Source of the DNA: an uncultured Gammaproteobacteria bacterium
Lineage (GTDB): Bacteria > Pseudomonadota > Gammaproteobacteria > Enterobacterales > Psychrobiaceae
Assembly: GCA_937139475.1 (NCBI GenBank)
Contig: CAKZQF010000042.1
Coordinates: 35,004-99,003, forward strand
Length of the DNA: 64,000 nt
Reading direction: 5' to 3'
Shown here: one piece after another, positions 10,078-18,919 of the stretch
How positions within the stretch are numbered: the first letter of the stretch is position 1
Layout: each line of letters opens with the position of its first letter
Translations under genes and position numbers: made by a program
The notes under the pieces: model-generated
The model's input: the letters and a program-made list of their open reading frames with translations, nothing else
Told to the model about the DNA's origin: nothing
The model's database searches: none

Positions 10078-10114
10078 AAAACGCCCAGCTTATGATGAGT
10101 AAGCTGGGCGTTTT
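10078..10114. terminator. Bidirectional rho-independent terminator
   Basis: A perfect inverted repeat with arms of about 15 bases (AAAACGCCCAGCTTA and its complement) around a seven-base loop. There is an A-run on the left and a T-run on the right, so it works in both directions. It separates the M19-like gene from the convergent M13 peptidase gene. Confidence 0.93.
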
Positions 10115-10130
10115 GGTTCTCGGTATTTGA

Positions 10131-12185
10131 CTACCAGATCTTCACACGATCTTCTGGCTTAAGGTACATTTTGTCACCTTCTTTAACGTCAAAAGCTTTA
10201 TAGAATGCTTCGATGTTACGCGGTGTACCAAAGGCACGATATTGGCCTGGTGAATGTGGGTCTGTCATCAAGCGGTTACGTAGTGCTTCGTCGCGATATT
10301 TACGACGCCAAACTTGCGACCAACCAATAAAGACACGTTGCTCACCAGTGAAACCATCAATTACTTGTGATTCTTGACCGTTTAATGAAAGTAGGTAAGA
10401 ACGGAAGGCAACGGTTAAGCCACCTAAATCGCCAATATTTTCACCTAAGGTGAGATCGCCATTTACGCTTGCATCTTCAAACGGTGCAAAGGCAGAGTAT
10501 TGTGTTGATAATTGCTTAGAGCGCTTTTCAAATTCTGCTTTGTCGTTATCTGTCCACCAGTTACGTAAGTTACCGTCACCGTCGTACTTAGCGCCTTGAT
10601 CATCAAAACCATGGCTTAATTCATGACCGATAACCGCGCCAATGCCGCCGTAGTTAACCGCGTCATCTGCTTCCATATTAAAGAATGGTGGTTGAAGAAT
10701 CGCCGCTGGGAATACGATTTCATTGCCTACGGGGTTGAAGTAAGCGTTGACCGTTTGTGGCGTCATGTGCCATTTCGCTTTATTTACTGGCTTGCTAAGT
10801 GATGAAATCATGTCATCAAACTCAAAAGCCACGTAGTTTTGGTAATTTTTAACCAATTCACCCGCTTCGATGTTTAGCGCTGAGTAATCACGCCATTTGT
10901 TTGGATAGCCAATTTTGTAGGTGAATTTCCCCAGCTTTTCTAATGCCGCTGTTTTGGTGGTATCACTCATCCACTCTAGTTCGTTAATGCTGACTTCAAA
11001 GCCTTTGATCAACATTTTGATCATACCTTCCATACGCTCTTTAGCTTCTGGTTTGAAATGCTCTTTTACGTAGACTTTGCCAACGACTTCACCCAATACG
11101 CTCTCCGTCGTATCAACCGCCTCTTTCCAACGAGGGCGTTGTTCTTGAATGCCGTGTAGGGTCTTGCTGTGGAAATCAAAATGCAGATTAACGAATTCTT
11201 CACTCAGTAGTTCTGCATAGCCATCGACTAACTGGAATGTTAAATAGTCTTTCCAAGCCTGTAGTGATGCGGTTTTGAAGTTTTCGCCAAATGCTTTCAT
11301 GTAGCTTGGCTGGCTAACGATCATCTGCTCAACATCAAATAAGTTAGCTTCTTGTGAGTATAGACCCCAGTCAAAGCTGCCCATTAATTGGTTAAGCTCA
11401 ATGCGGCTCATTTTGTTGTAACGCTTGGTGGCATTACGAGATTCTGTGCGAGACCATTGTGCTTTAGCGATAGCATTTTCGATAGCAACGATGTTTTTTG
11501 CTGCACTGCTTACATCCTCAATACCGGCTTTGCCTAGCAGCGTTTCAATGTAGTTAGTGTATTTCGCGCGAATTGTGCTAAATTTTTCTTCATCTTTTAA
11601 GTAGTAATCACGATCCGGTAAAGTTAGGCCTGATTGATAAAGGTACAGGGCCATTTCGTTTGAACTTTTGGCATCAGCATTAGCGTAAAAGCCAAATGGT
11701 GCGGTAACACCTTGGCGGCCGAGTGAGGCGAATAGACGAATAATATCACCATGATCTTGGGCGGCATCGATTTGCGCCAGTTGCTCATTTAATGGTTTAA
11801 CGCCTAAGCTATTAATTTTGTCGATATCCATAAAGCTATTGTAGAAGTCACCAATTTTTTGATTATCAGTGCCTTTGGCAGAGCTTGTCGCTGCGGCTTG
11901 TTCAATGATTGCCTTAAGTGCAGTTTGGCTATCATCACGTAATTTGGTGAACGCACCATAGTTTGATTTGTCAGCTGGAATCACCGTGTTTTCTAGCCAT
12001 TTACCATTTACACCTTGGTAAAGGTCGTCTTGCAAACGCGTGTTTTTGTCAAAGTTAGACATATCGATGCCTGAACTTTTTACTGCTTGCTGTTGAGTGA
12101 CTTGTGGAGCATCGTTGCTGGTACTACAGCTTGCGACTCCCATAGAAAGAGCAACGGCTAGCGCTACGCTGGTTAATCTTTTCAT
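10131..12185 (-). CDS. pepO: M13-family metalloendopeptidase lipoprotein (PepO-like)
   Basis: A 684-residue neprilysin-type zinc peptidase. The N-terminus is a lipoprotein signal with lipobox VASC (Cys20). The zinc site is HELSH at 521-525 in GHELSHGFDDQG, followed by GENIGDLGG, which supplies the third ligand Glu. NAYFNPVGNEIVFPA is the substrate-binding stretch of the M13 family, and the length is typical. It probably sits lipid-anchored facing the periplasm and cleaves small peptides. It is transcribed alone, with a bidirectional terminator just downstream. Confidence 0.95.
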   Translation of the reverse strand: MKRLTSVALAVALSMGVASCSTSNDAPQVTQQQAVKSSGIDMSNFDKNTRLQDDLYQGVNGKWLENTVIPADKSNYGAFTKLRDDSQTALKAIIEQAAATSSAKGTDNQKIGDFYNSFMDIDKINSLGVKPLNEQLAQIDAAQDHGDIIRLFASLGRQGVTAPFGFYANADAKSSNEMALYLYQSGLTLPDRDYYLKDEEKFSTIRAKYTNYIETLLGKAGIEDVSSAAKNIVAIENAIAKAQWSRTESRNATKRYNKMSRIELNQLMGSFDWGLYSQEANLFDVEQMIVSQPSYMKAFGENFKTASLQAWKDYLTFQLVDGYAELLSEEFVNLHFDFHSKTLHGIQEQRPRWKEAVDTTESVLGEVVGKVYVKEHFKPEAKERMEGMIKMLIKGFEVSINELEWMSDTTKTAALEKLGKFTYKIGYPNKWRDYSALNIEAGELVKNYQNYVAFEFDDMISSLSKPVNKAKWHMTPQTVNAYFNPVGNEIVFPAAILQPPFFNMEADDAVNYGGIGAVIGHELSHGFDDQGAKYDGDGNLRNWWTDNDKAEFEKRSKQLSTQYSAFAPFEDASVNGDLTLGENIGDLGGLTVAFRSYLLSLNGQESQVIDGFTGEQRVFIGWSQVWRRKYRDEALRNRLMTDPHSPGQYRAFGTPRNIEAFYKAFDVKEGDKMYLKPEDRVKIW

Positions 12186-12331
12186 CTCTTTATTCCCTAA
12201 GGTTATTATTATATAAATTTTTACGCAGTAATCATATCAATGCTTTACTGCAGAAATAAAGACTTACACTTTAAAAAGAGTGACAAAATGTAACTAAGAT
12301 CGTTCTTTTAATTGTTCTGTGGCGGGAGGGA

Positions 12332-12760
12332 TCACTTTGCTGCTTGATTCTTTTTTAAGTTGTTGCCTAATGCTTTCATAATATCTCGCCAAGTGAGAAT
12401 GCCAATAGGCTGCTTATTGGAATCTACAACAGGGATACAGGACACTTTATGAGTATTGAAAATTTCGACCGCTTGTTTGATGGTTGTGTCAGTTTCTCGA
12501 TAAATTACCTCACGGCTCATTATCTGATGAGCTTTTTGGTTTAAGCAATTCAAGTCCCTGAGGGTTTCAGCAGCAGTATCAATACGTGGACTAAGCGCTT
12601 TGAGTAAATCACGGTCAGAGATTACGCCAACTAGCTGAGTGCCATTGATAACTAACAGGTGATGAAAATTGGTATTATCAAATATTGATTTGATCACAGA
12701 TAACTTATCGTCTATGTCAATCGTTACCACATTGGGGCTCATTAACTTGGTTATTTTCAT
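12332..12760 (-). CDS. CBS-domain pair protein
   Basis: A 142-residue cytosolic protein made of two CBS motifs, about residues 7-60 (MSPNVVTID … GVISDRDLLKAL) and 77-132 (MSREVIYRE … GILTWRDIMKAL). Such pairs bind adenine nucleotides or related ligands and regulate partner proteins. No catalytic domain is attached, and no partner can be named from context. It lies downstream of bolA on the same strand, about 80 bases away. Confidence 0.9.
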   Translation of the reverse strand: MKITKLMSPNVVTIDIDDKLSVIKSIFDNTNFHHLLVINGTQLVGVISDRDLLKALSPRIDTAAETLRDLNCLNQKAHQIMSREVIYRETDTTIKQAVEIFNTHKVSCIPVVDSNKQPIGILTWRDIMKALGNNLKKNQAAK

Positions 12761-12840
12761 ACCTGGCCTTTGATGTAAGAAGCGAGCAACAAGTTAAAGC
12801 GCTCGCTTACTAAACTAAGATTTATACCATTTGGGGTTAT

Positions 12841-13164
12841 TTATGCGCCGCCGCCCATGCAGTTTGGTGAGTTTGGTGTGTCCCCATTTTTTTCGGCCCA
12901 TTGTGCTGGCGAATAGGTATGCTGAGCTAAAGCGTGAATAGGCCCCGCAATTTCTTCACTTAACACTTTATAGACCAGTTGCTGGCGTTTGACTCGAGAT
13001 AATCCTTCAAATACCTCACTAACAACAACTACTTTAAAGTGTGTTTCAGAGTTTGGTGGTACCGAATGCATATGCGATTCGTTTTCAACTGTTAGCATGA
13101 CAGGTTTTAACTGCTCGGTTAGCTTTTGCTCAATGGCACGCTGAACCTGATGGTAGTCACTCAT
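12841..13164 (-). CDS. bolA: BolA-family protein
   Basis: A 107-residue BolA homologue. The diagnostic segments are present: ESHMHSVPPNSETHFKVVVV, VKRQQLVYKVL and IHALAQHTYSPAQW, with the conserved His of the HTY block. BolA proteins partner with monothiol glutaredoxins around a glutathione-ligated [2Fe-2S] cluster and also affect transcription and cell shape. The start codon overlaps the stop of gshB as TAATG, so the two are translationally coupled. The C-terminus ends in Cys-Met-Gly-Gly-Gly-Ala, a flexible tail. Confidence 0.92.
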   Translation of the reverse strand: MSDYHQVQRAIEQKLTEQLKPVMLTVENESHMHSVPPNSETHFKVVVVSEVFEGLSRVKRQQLVYKVLSEEIAGPIHALAQHTYSPAQWAEKNGDTPNSPNCMGGGA

Positions 13165-14126
13165 TATTTATTCCCTTTCTCAGTTAAACGGCGTTCAATT
13201 GAGTCCATTAGTGCCCCTGTGATATCAACATCAAATGCGGCTTCGATTTCAACAATACAGGTTGGGCTAGTCACGTTGATTTCAGTTACTTTGTCGCCGA
13301 TCACATCAAGACCGACAAAAATCAGACCTTTTTCTTTTAACTTTGGGCCAATAGTGCGAGCAATTTCCCAATCGGTTTCAGACAGTGGTCGTGCTTCTCC
13401 TCGGCCGCCTGCTGCTAAGTTACCGCGAGTTTCCCCTTTGGCTGGGATACGTGCAAGACAATAAGGCATCGGCTCACCATCGACAATTAAAATGCGCTTG
13501 TCGCCATTACTAATATCAGGAACAAAAGCCTGCGCCATGGCATACATGCTTTGATGCTGGGTTAATGTTTCGATAATAACGCCAACATTGGCATCTCCCT
13601 CTTTAACACGGAAGATTGATGCGCCGCCCATGCCATCTAGTGGTTTTAAGATCATGTCTTTGTGCGTGGCATAAAACTCACGAATTTTGTCTTCACGGCG
13701 AGTAACCAACGTTGGTGGCGTTAAGTCGGCAAACCACGCGGTGTAGAGTTTCTCGTTACAGTCGCGCAGACTTTGTGGTTTGTTAACGACTAAAAGCCCT
13801 TCGTCTTCGGCGCGTTCGAGCAAGTAAGTTGCGTAAACAAATTCGGTATCAAATGGTGGATCTTTACGCATCAACAAGACATCAAGATCGCTTAAACGAA
13901 TCTCCTGTTCATTGCTTAAGTTAAACCAGCTATTTGGATCCTTTTGCACGCTGAGTGTTCTCACTCTAGCGAATGTGTGTCCTTGATCTAGGTAGATATC
14001 GTTCATTTCAAGATAATAAAGTTCATAACCGCGCGCTTGCGCTGCCATTAACATAGCAAAACTACTATCTTTTTTGATATTAATGTCTGTGATTGGATCC
14101 ATCAATATGCCGAGTTTTATTGTCAT
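13164..14126 (-). CDS. gshB: Glutathione synthase
   Basis: A 320-residue ATP-grasp ligase joining gamma-glutamylcysteine and glycine. The N-terminal GSH-S domain starts with KLGILMDPI. ATP-grasp features are DMILKPLDGMGGASIFRV (glycine-rich loop) and ISNGDKRILIVDGEP. The C-terminal metal-binding end is FVGLDVIGDKVTEINVTSPT. Length and sequence match the proteobacterial enzyme throughout. It lies between rsmE (19 bases upstream) and bolA (one-base overlap) in a minus-strand operon. Confidence 0.97.
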   Translation of the reverse strand: MTIKLGILMDPITDINIKKDSSFAMLMAAQARGYELYYLEMNDIYLDQGHTFARVRTLSVQKDPNSWFNLSNEQEIRLSDLDVLLMRKDPPFDTEFVYATYLLERAEDEGLLVVNKPQSLRDCNEKLYTAWFADLTPPTLVTRREDKIREFYATHKDMILKPLDGMGGASIFRVKEGDANVGVIIETLTQHQSMYAMAQAFVPDISNGDKRILIVDGEPMPYCLARIPAKGETRGNLAAGGRGEARPLSETDWEIARTIGPKLKEKGLIFVGLDVIGDKVTEINVTSPTCIVEIEAAFDVDITGALMDSIERRLTEKGNK

Positions 14127-14145
14127 GCTTTAATCCTTCTTACTA

Positions 14146-14877
14146 TTAGCCAAGATCGCCAAAGCGAGTTTGGAGTGCGCTAATTACGGTGAGACCTGCT
14201 GTTTCTGTGCGTAGTACGCGCGGGCCAATTAATACTTCATCAAAGCCGCTGTGGCTTGCTTGTTCAATTTCAATATCTGATAAGCCACCTTCAGGGCCAA
14301 TAACCAAACGGATACCATTGGTTGGTTGAGGTAAACTATTGATGGAATAGCTTGCTCTTGGATGAAGGTTTAATTTTAGCTCATCACTAGGTTGCGCTAA
14401 CCACTGCTCTAGCGGGATAGGCGGGTGGATCGTCGGTATCGTGTTGCGGCCACATTGCTCACAGGCAGATATTACAATTTTTTGCCATTGATTAACTTTT
14501 TTAGCCAATCGCTCACCGCTCAACTTGACGCCACAACGCTCGGTGAACAGCGGGGTGATTTGATTTACCCCAAGTTCAACTGCTTTTTGAATGGTCATTT
14601 CCATTTTATCGCCACGGGAAATACCTTGCCCTAAGTGGATTGATAGTGGCGATTCAATATTCTTATCATCAAATTCAGTAATTTTGGCAACGACTTTCTT
14701 CTTGCCTGATTCAACTAATACCGCAGGGTATTGGCCACCTTGTCCATTAAACAAAATAATTTGTGCATCAACAGCTAGTCGTAATACGCGACCAACATGG
14801 TTGGCAGCATCGTCTTCTAGCAAGACGGTTTGATCAGGGACTAAATCGCCGCTGTGATATATGCGGGGGACTCTCAT
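14146..14877 (-). CDS. rsmE: 16S rRNA m3U1498 methyltransferase
   Basis: A 243-residue SPOUT-class methyltransferase. The N-terminal PUA-like part begins MRVPRIYHSG. The catalytic domain shows QGISRGDKMEMTIQKAVELG and the trefoil-knot SAM site RLVIGPEGGLSDIE, then LGPRVLRTETA in the slightly altered form IGPRVLRTETAGLT. The enzyme methylates N3 of U1498 in 16S rRNA. First gene of the rsmE-gshB-bolA operon, as is common for rsmE-gshB in gammaproteobacteria. Confidence 0.96.
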   Translation of the reverse strand: MRVPRIYHSGDLVPDQTVLLEDDAANHVGRVLRLAVDAQIILFNGQGGQYPAVLVESGKKKVVAKITEFDDKNIESPLSIHLGQGISRGDKMEMTIQKAVELGVNQITPLFTERCGVKLSGERLAKKVNQWQKIVISACEQCGRNTIPTIHPPIPLEQWLAQPSDELKLNLHPRASYSINSLPQPTNGIRLVIGPEGGLSDIEIEQASHSGFDEVLIGPRVLRTETAGLTVISALQTRFGDLG

Positions 14878-15026
14878 TGCTTGTGTGCCATTAAATAATT
14901 TTTTCCATTATAAGTAATATTTGGTGCTTACCAAGCCAAATCAAGCTTTGTTACAAAATATTTATGCAATAGAAAACACTTTTCGCTATATTGTATACAA
15001 TTAAATCATAACAGAAGGGGATTCTT

Positions 15027-17342
15027 TTGAATTCTAATCGTTTAGTTAAGGGAATCGCCTTAACATTTGGCCTAGGTTTGGGTCTAGCTGGGTGTCAAAC
15101 CACCGAGTCAACATCAGCTCCTGCAATCGCTCAAACACAAGGAACAAATGACTTGACCCTTGAGCGGATTTATAAAGATAAAGAGTTTAAATCTCAGTGG
15201 ATGGGACGGATTCGCTGGTTAAGTGATGGTTCTGGTTACACTGCCGTGGAAAAATCATCGCAGAAGGTTAAGAATGATAAAGGCGAGATGGTTAGTATTG
15301 GCCGCGATATTGTTGTTTATGACCCGAAAACAAACGAGCGCACCGTACTAATTTCTGCCAAGCAGTTGATTGTTCAAGGGCAAACTAAGCCGCTTAAGAT
15401 TGACGACTACGTGTGGTCTAAAGATCGTTCGCAAGTACTTATCTATACCAACTCAAAGAAAGTATGGCGCTCCAATTCACGTGGTGACTATTATGTACTT
15501 AATTTAAAAGACTCATCACTTGAAAAAATTGGTGGCGATGATTATCAGGCAAGCCGTTTAATGTTTGCGAAGTTCTCTGATGATGGCCGTAAAGTGGCTT
15601 ATGTTTATCTCGATAATATTTTTGTCCAGGATTTGTCAGATAAGTCGATAGTTCAGCTAACATTTGATGCTAATAAGACCACCATAAATGGCTTATTCGA
15701 TTGGGTTTATGAGGAAGAGTTTTCAATTCGCGATGGATTCCGCTGGAGTCCCGATGGTACGAAGATTGCCTATTGGCAACTGGATACCAGTGGTTCAAAG
15801 AACTTCACCATGATTAACAATACCGATGAACTTTACCCAACCATCACTCAGTTTCCATACCCTAAAGTTGGTGAAAAAAATCCAGCTGCTAAAATAGGCG
15901 TTGTTTCGTTGTCTGATCAAAAAACAGTTTGGGCTGACTTTACAGGGGATGCTCACAACATGTATATCCCTCGAATGAGTTGGGCGGCAAACAGTGATGA
16001 AGTGATTGTACAGCGTATGAATCGCAAGCAAGATACCAACAAGGTTTACTTAGTCAATGCAAAAAATGGCTCACTTAATCATATCTATACCGAGAAAGAG
16101 AAAACATTTATTGAGTGGGTTTACGATGTAACGTGGATTGACGATGGTAAATCATTTTTATGGATAAGCGAGCAAGATGATTGGCGCCATATTTATAAGA
16201 TATCTCGTGATGGTAAAACGGTAACTGACCTAACGCCTGGTGCTTTTGATATCACGCGTATTCAGTCTATCGATGAGAAAAATGGTTGGGTGTACTTTAT
16301 TGCTTCACCTGATGATATAACTCAGCGTTATCTTTATCGTGCTAACCTAAATGGAACTGGTAGCAAAGAACGCGTTACCCCTGTTGAGTTTTCTGGCAGT
16401 AATAGCTATTACATGGATAAGAAAGGGCGATGGGCTATCCATACGCATTCTGATTTTACTACTCCAAGGACCAAACGCTTAGTTAAATTGGCTGACCATA
16501 GCACTAAGCGAGTGATGTTGGAAAATAAAAAGTTAAAGGCACAGCTTGCTAAGCTTTCATTAACTGATACAGAGTTTTTCCAAGTAAAAGCGCAAGATGG
16601 TTTTATCATTGACGGCTACCTCACTAAACCGGCCAACTTTGATGCCAATAAACAGTATCCAATTGTTTTCTATGTCTATGGTGAACCCGCCGGGCAGACG
16701 GTAAAGGATAGTTGGCGTGGTAATTCTTTCTTGTGGGATCAAATGCTAGCGCAGCAGGGCTTTATTGTAGCCTCTATTGATCCTCGTGGTACCAAGGCTC
16801 CAAAAGGCCGCGCTTGGCGCAAATCCATTTATGCAAAAGCTGGCGTGATAACCTCACGTGATAATTCAGATGCGTTAAAAGCAATGGCCAAGCGCTATCC
16901 ATTTATTGACACCAAACGTGTGGGTATTTGGGGACATTCAGGGGGCGGTTCAACAACCTTAAATATGCTATTTAGATACCCTGAGCAGTTCCACGTAGGT
17001 ATTGCGAATGCCCCGGTTGCGGACATCCGCCTTTATGACACCATTTATCAGGAGCGCTATTCTGGTTTATTACCAGATAATGTTGAGGCTTATGAGCAAA
17101 GTGCACCAATCACTCATGCTAAAAATCTTCAAGGTAAGCTGCTGCTAATTCATGGTACTGGTGATGATAACGTTCACTATCAGGCAAGTGAGCGTTTGAT
17201 TAATGAGTTAGTAAAGCATAACAAGCAATTCGAGTTTATGGCTTATCCAAATCGTAGCCACTCTCTACGCGAAGGTAAAGGAACGACGTTGCACTTGAAA
17301 ACGCTAATGACTAATTATTTTAATCAGCATTTGAAGCCGTAA
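15027..17342 (+). CDS. Dipeptidyl peptidase IV-type S9 lipoprotein peptidase
   Basis: A 771-residue prolyl-type serine peptidase. The start is a TTG with AGAAGGGG seven bases upstream. A lipoprotein signal ends at lipobox LAGC (Cys23). Residues about 60-500 form the DPP4 beta-propeller; the DWVYEEEF segment carries the Glu pair that binds the free amino terminus of substrates. The alpha/beta-hydrolase domain holds Ser638 in GHSGGGS, Asp713 in HGTGDDNVH and His745 in NRSHS, with spacing close to eukaryotic DPP4. It should release Xaa-Pro dipeptides in the periplasm or at the outer membrane. Monocistronic, with a terminator downstream. Confidence 0.94.
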   Translation: MNSNRLVKGIALTFGLGLGLAGCQTTESTSAPAIAQTQGTNDLTLERIYKDKEFKSQWMGRIRWLSDGSGYTAVEKSSQKVKNDKGEMVSIGRDIVVYDPKTNERTVLISAKQLIVQGQTKPLKIDDYVWSKDRSQVLIYTNSKKVWRSNSRGDYYVLNLKDSSLEKIGGDDYQASRLMFAKFSDDGRKVAYVYLDNIFVQDLSDKSIVQLTFDANKTTINGLFDWVYEEEFSIRDGFRWSPDGTKIAYWQLDTSGSKNFTMINNTDELYPTITQFPYPKVGEKNPAAKIGVVSLSDQKTVWADFTGDAHNMYIPRMSWAANSDEVIVQRMNRKQDTNKVYLVNAKNGSLNHIYTEKEKTFIEWVYDVTWIDDGKSFLWISEQDDWRHIYKISRDGKTVTDLTPGAFDITRIQSIDEKNGWVYFIASPDDITQRYLYRANLNGTGSKERVTPVEFSGSNSYYMDKKGRWAIHTHSDFTTPRTKRLVKLADHSTKRVMLENKKLKAQLAKLSLTDTEFFQVKAQDGFIIDGYLTKPANFDANKQYPIVFYVYGEPAGQTVKDSWRGNSFLWDQMLAQQGFIVASIDPRGTKAPKGRAWRKSIYAKAGVITSRDNSDALKAMAKRYPFIDTKRVGIWGHSGGGSTTLNMLFRYPEQFHVGIANAPVADIRLYDTIYQERYSGLLPDNVEAYEQSAPITHAKNLQGKLLLIHGTGDDNVHYQASERLINELVKHNKQFEFMAYPNRSHSLREGKGTTLHLKTLMTNYFNQHLKP

Positions 17343-17428
17343 TACGTTGCTAATACCAATTAGACTATGTTTGTTCCCGCAAATTGGGCAAATGACTTAA
17401 CCGCCTTGGTATGATTAGAATATTTAAT

Positions 17429-17455
17429 AAAAACCGCCTTTTAGGCGGTTTTTTT
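17429..17455 (+). terminator. Rho-independent terminator after the DPP4-type gene
   Basis: Stem AAAACCGCC / GGCGGTTTT with a five-base loop followed by a T-run. It lies in the 161-base gap between the S9 peptidase and the PaaK-like gene. Confidence 0.92.
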
Positions 17456-17503
17456 GTGAAAAAGTTCTATGCTAAATAGAGTAAGAAAACTTAAAGGGAT
17501 GTT

Positions 17504-18850
17504 ATGGGCTCGATATATACTTCATTTGTTAGCAAGGTTGCCTTTCCTTTACATGAACGGCTTAAGTCTCACCGCTCGGTTGAAATTAGAAAATCGTTAG
17601 AGCAATCGCAATGGCAATCCCGAGAGCAAATTATCAGTCAGCGTGATATTCGTTTGACAAAATTTATTGCTAAGGCCTATCGTGACGTTCCCTATATTAA
17701 GTCAGTTTTTGATGACTTAGGTTTAACCCCTAATGCGATTCAAACTAGCGATGACCTAACAAAACTCCCGTTTTTCACTAAAGAAACGATTAAGACAAAT
17801 TTTGAACAGCTAAAATCAATTAATGCCGGACCACTAACAAAGGGGAATACCGGCGGCTCTTCTGGAGCGCCGCTTATATTTTTATTGGGTAAAGATAGGG
17901 TTAGCCATGACGTTGCGCAAAAGTGGCGCGCGACCCGTTGGTGGGATGTTGATATTGGTGATAAGGAGATTGTTGCTTGGGGCTCACCTATTGAACTAGG
18001 CTCTCAAGACAGAGTGCGGCAAGTGAGAGATAGCCTATTTCGCAGCCACTTAATACCAGCTTTTGATTTAACTCCCCGGACAATTGACGGCTTTATTAAG
18101 CAAATTATCTCACGTAAACCTATGATGTTATTTGGTTACCCATCGGTATATGCGATGATCGCCAAGCAAGCACAAGCGCACCAGTTACAACTTGCAGGGC
18201 TCGGTATCAAGGTCATCTTCGTGACTTCAGAGCGGCTTTATGACCATCAGCGCGACATTATTGAGCAAGTATTTGGTTGCCCTGTTGCCAATGGCTACGG
18301 CGGCCGAGATGCAGGGTTTATTGCTCATCAATGCCCAAAAGGGAGTATGCACCTAAGCGCTGAAGATATCGTGGTAGAAATAATTGATGAGCAAGGAAAC
18401 GTGTTGCCTGATGGACAGCGAGGAGAGATAGTCGTAACCCATTTAGCTTCTGGCGATTTTCCGTTTATTCGCTATCGTACTGGTGATATCGCCACCATTG
18501 CCACTCAGCATTGTGCCTGCGGTAGAGGACTACCGATACTTGAAGCAATTGATGGTAGAAGCACTGACTTTGTCATGGCGCAAGACGGAACAAAAATGCA
18601 CGGCCTGGCATTGATTTATATCCTAAGGGAGCTAGCTGCGGTAGAAGAGTTTAAAATTGTCCAACACTCTATCGAGACAATACAAGTTGATATTGTCTCT
18701 TCCTCTTTTGATAGTGGGTTAATAACTGATATTGAAAAAGGATTCAAAGCCCGCTTAGGTCGCGGTGTTAGCGTTGATGTTCGACATGTTGAGACTATTG
18801 CTAGTGAAAAATCAGGGAAGTTTCGCTATGTGGTTAGCCATATTGCATAG
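17504..18850 (+). CDS. PaaK/CapK-like adenylate-forming enzyme
   Basis: A 448-residue member of the phenylacetate-CoA ligase family. Visible features are the phosphate-binding loop GNTGGSSGAPL near residue 116, an aromatic-rich RATRWWDVD stretch, the adenylate motif NGYGGRDAGF, and the hinge region IRYRTGDIATIA with a downstream Cys-Ala-Cys-Gly. The C-terminal lid domain is short, and its last segment EKSGKFRYV holds the usual catalytic-lysine region. Proteins of this group are frequent in capsule and exopolysaccharide loci, where their acyl substrate is generally unknown. It stands just outside the XrtA locus and converges on prsR. A role in acyl modification of the polymer is inference. Confidence 0.82.
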   Translation: MGSIYTSFVSKVAFPLHERLKSHRSVEIRKSLEQSQWQSREQIISQRDIRLTKFIAKAYRDVPYIKSVFDDLGLTPNAIQTSDDLTKLPFFTKETIKTNFEQLKSINAGPLTKGNTGGSSGAPLIFLLGKDRVSHDVAQKWRATRWWDVDIGDKEIVAWGSPIELGSQDRVRQVRDSLFRSHLIPAFDLTPRTIDGFIKQIISRKPMMLFGYPSVYAMIAKQAQAHQLQLAGLGIKVIFVTSERLYDHQRDIIEQVFGCPVANGYGGRDAGFIAHQCPKGSMHLSAEDIVVEIIDEQGNVLPDGQRGEIVVTHLASGDFPFIRYRTGDIATIATQHCACGRGLPILEAIDGRSTDFVMAQDGTKMHGLALIYILRELAAVEEFKIVQHSIETIQVDIVSSSFDSGLITDIEKGFKARLGRGVSVDVRHVETIASEKSGKFRYVVSHIA

Positions 18851-18919
18851 TGTGTCCGTTAAATAGCAATAACCAAAGATAGTCATTTATAGGAACAACT
18901 TTTGATTTAATTGAAATGA

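Noticed and set aside
17351..17412. TAATACCAATT … TTGGTA as a dispersed intergenic repeat
   Set aside because: I found no second copy in the window, and the arms are imperfect, so it cannot be supported as a repeat from this sequence alone.
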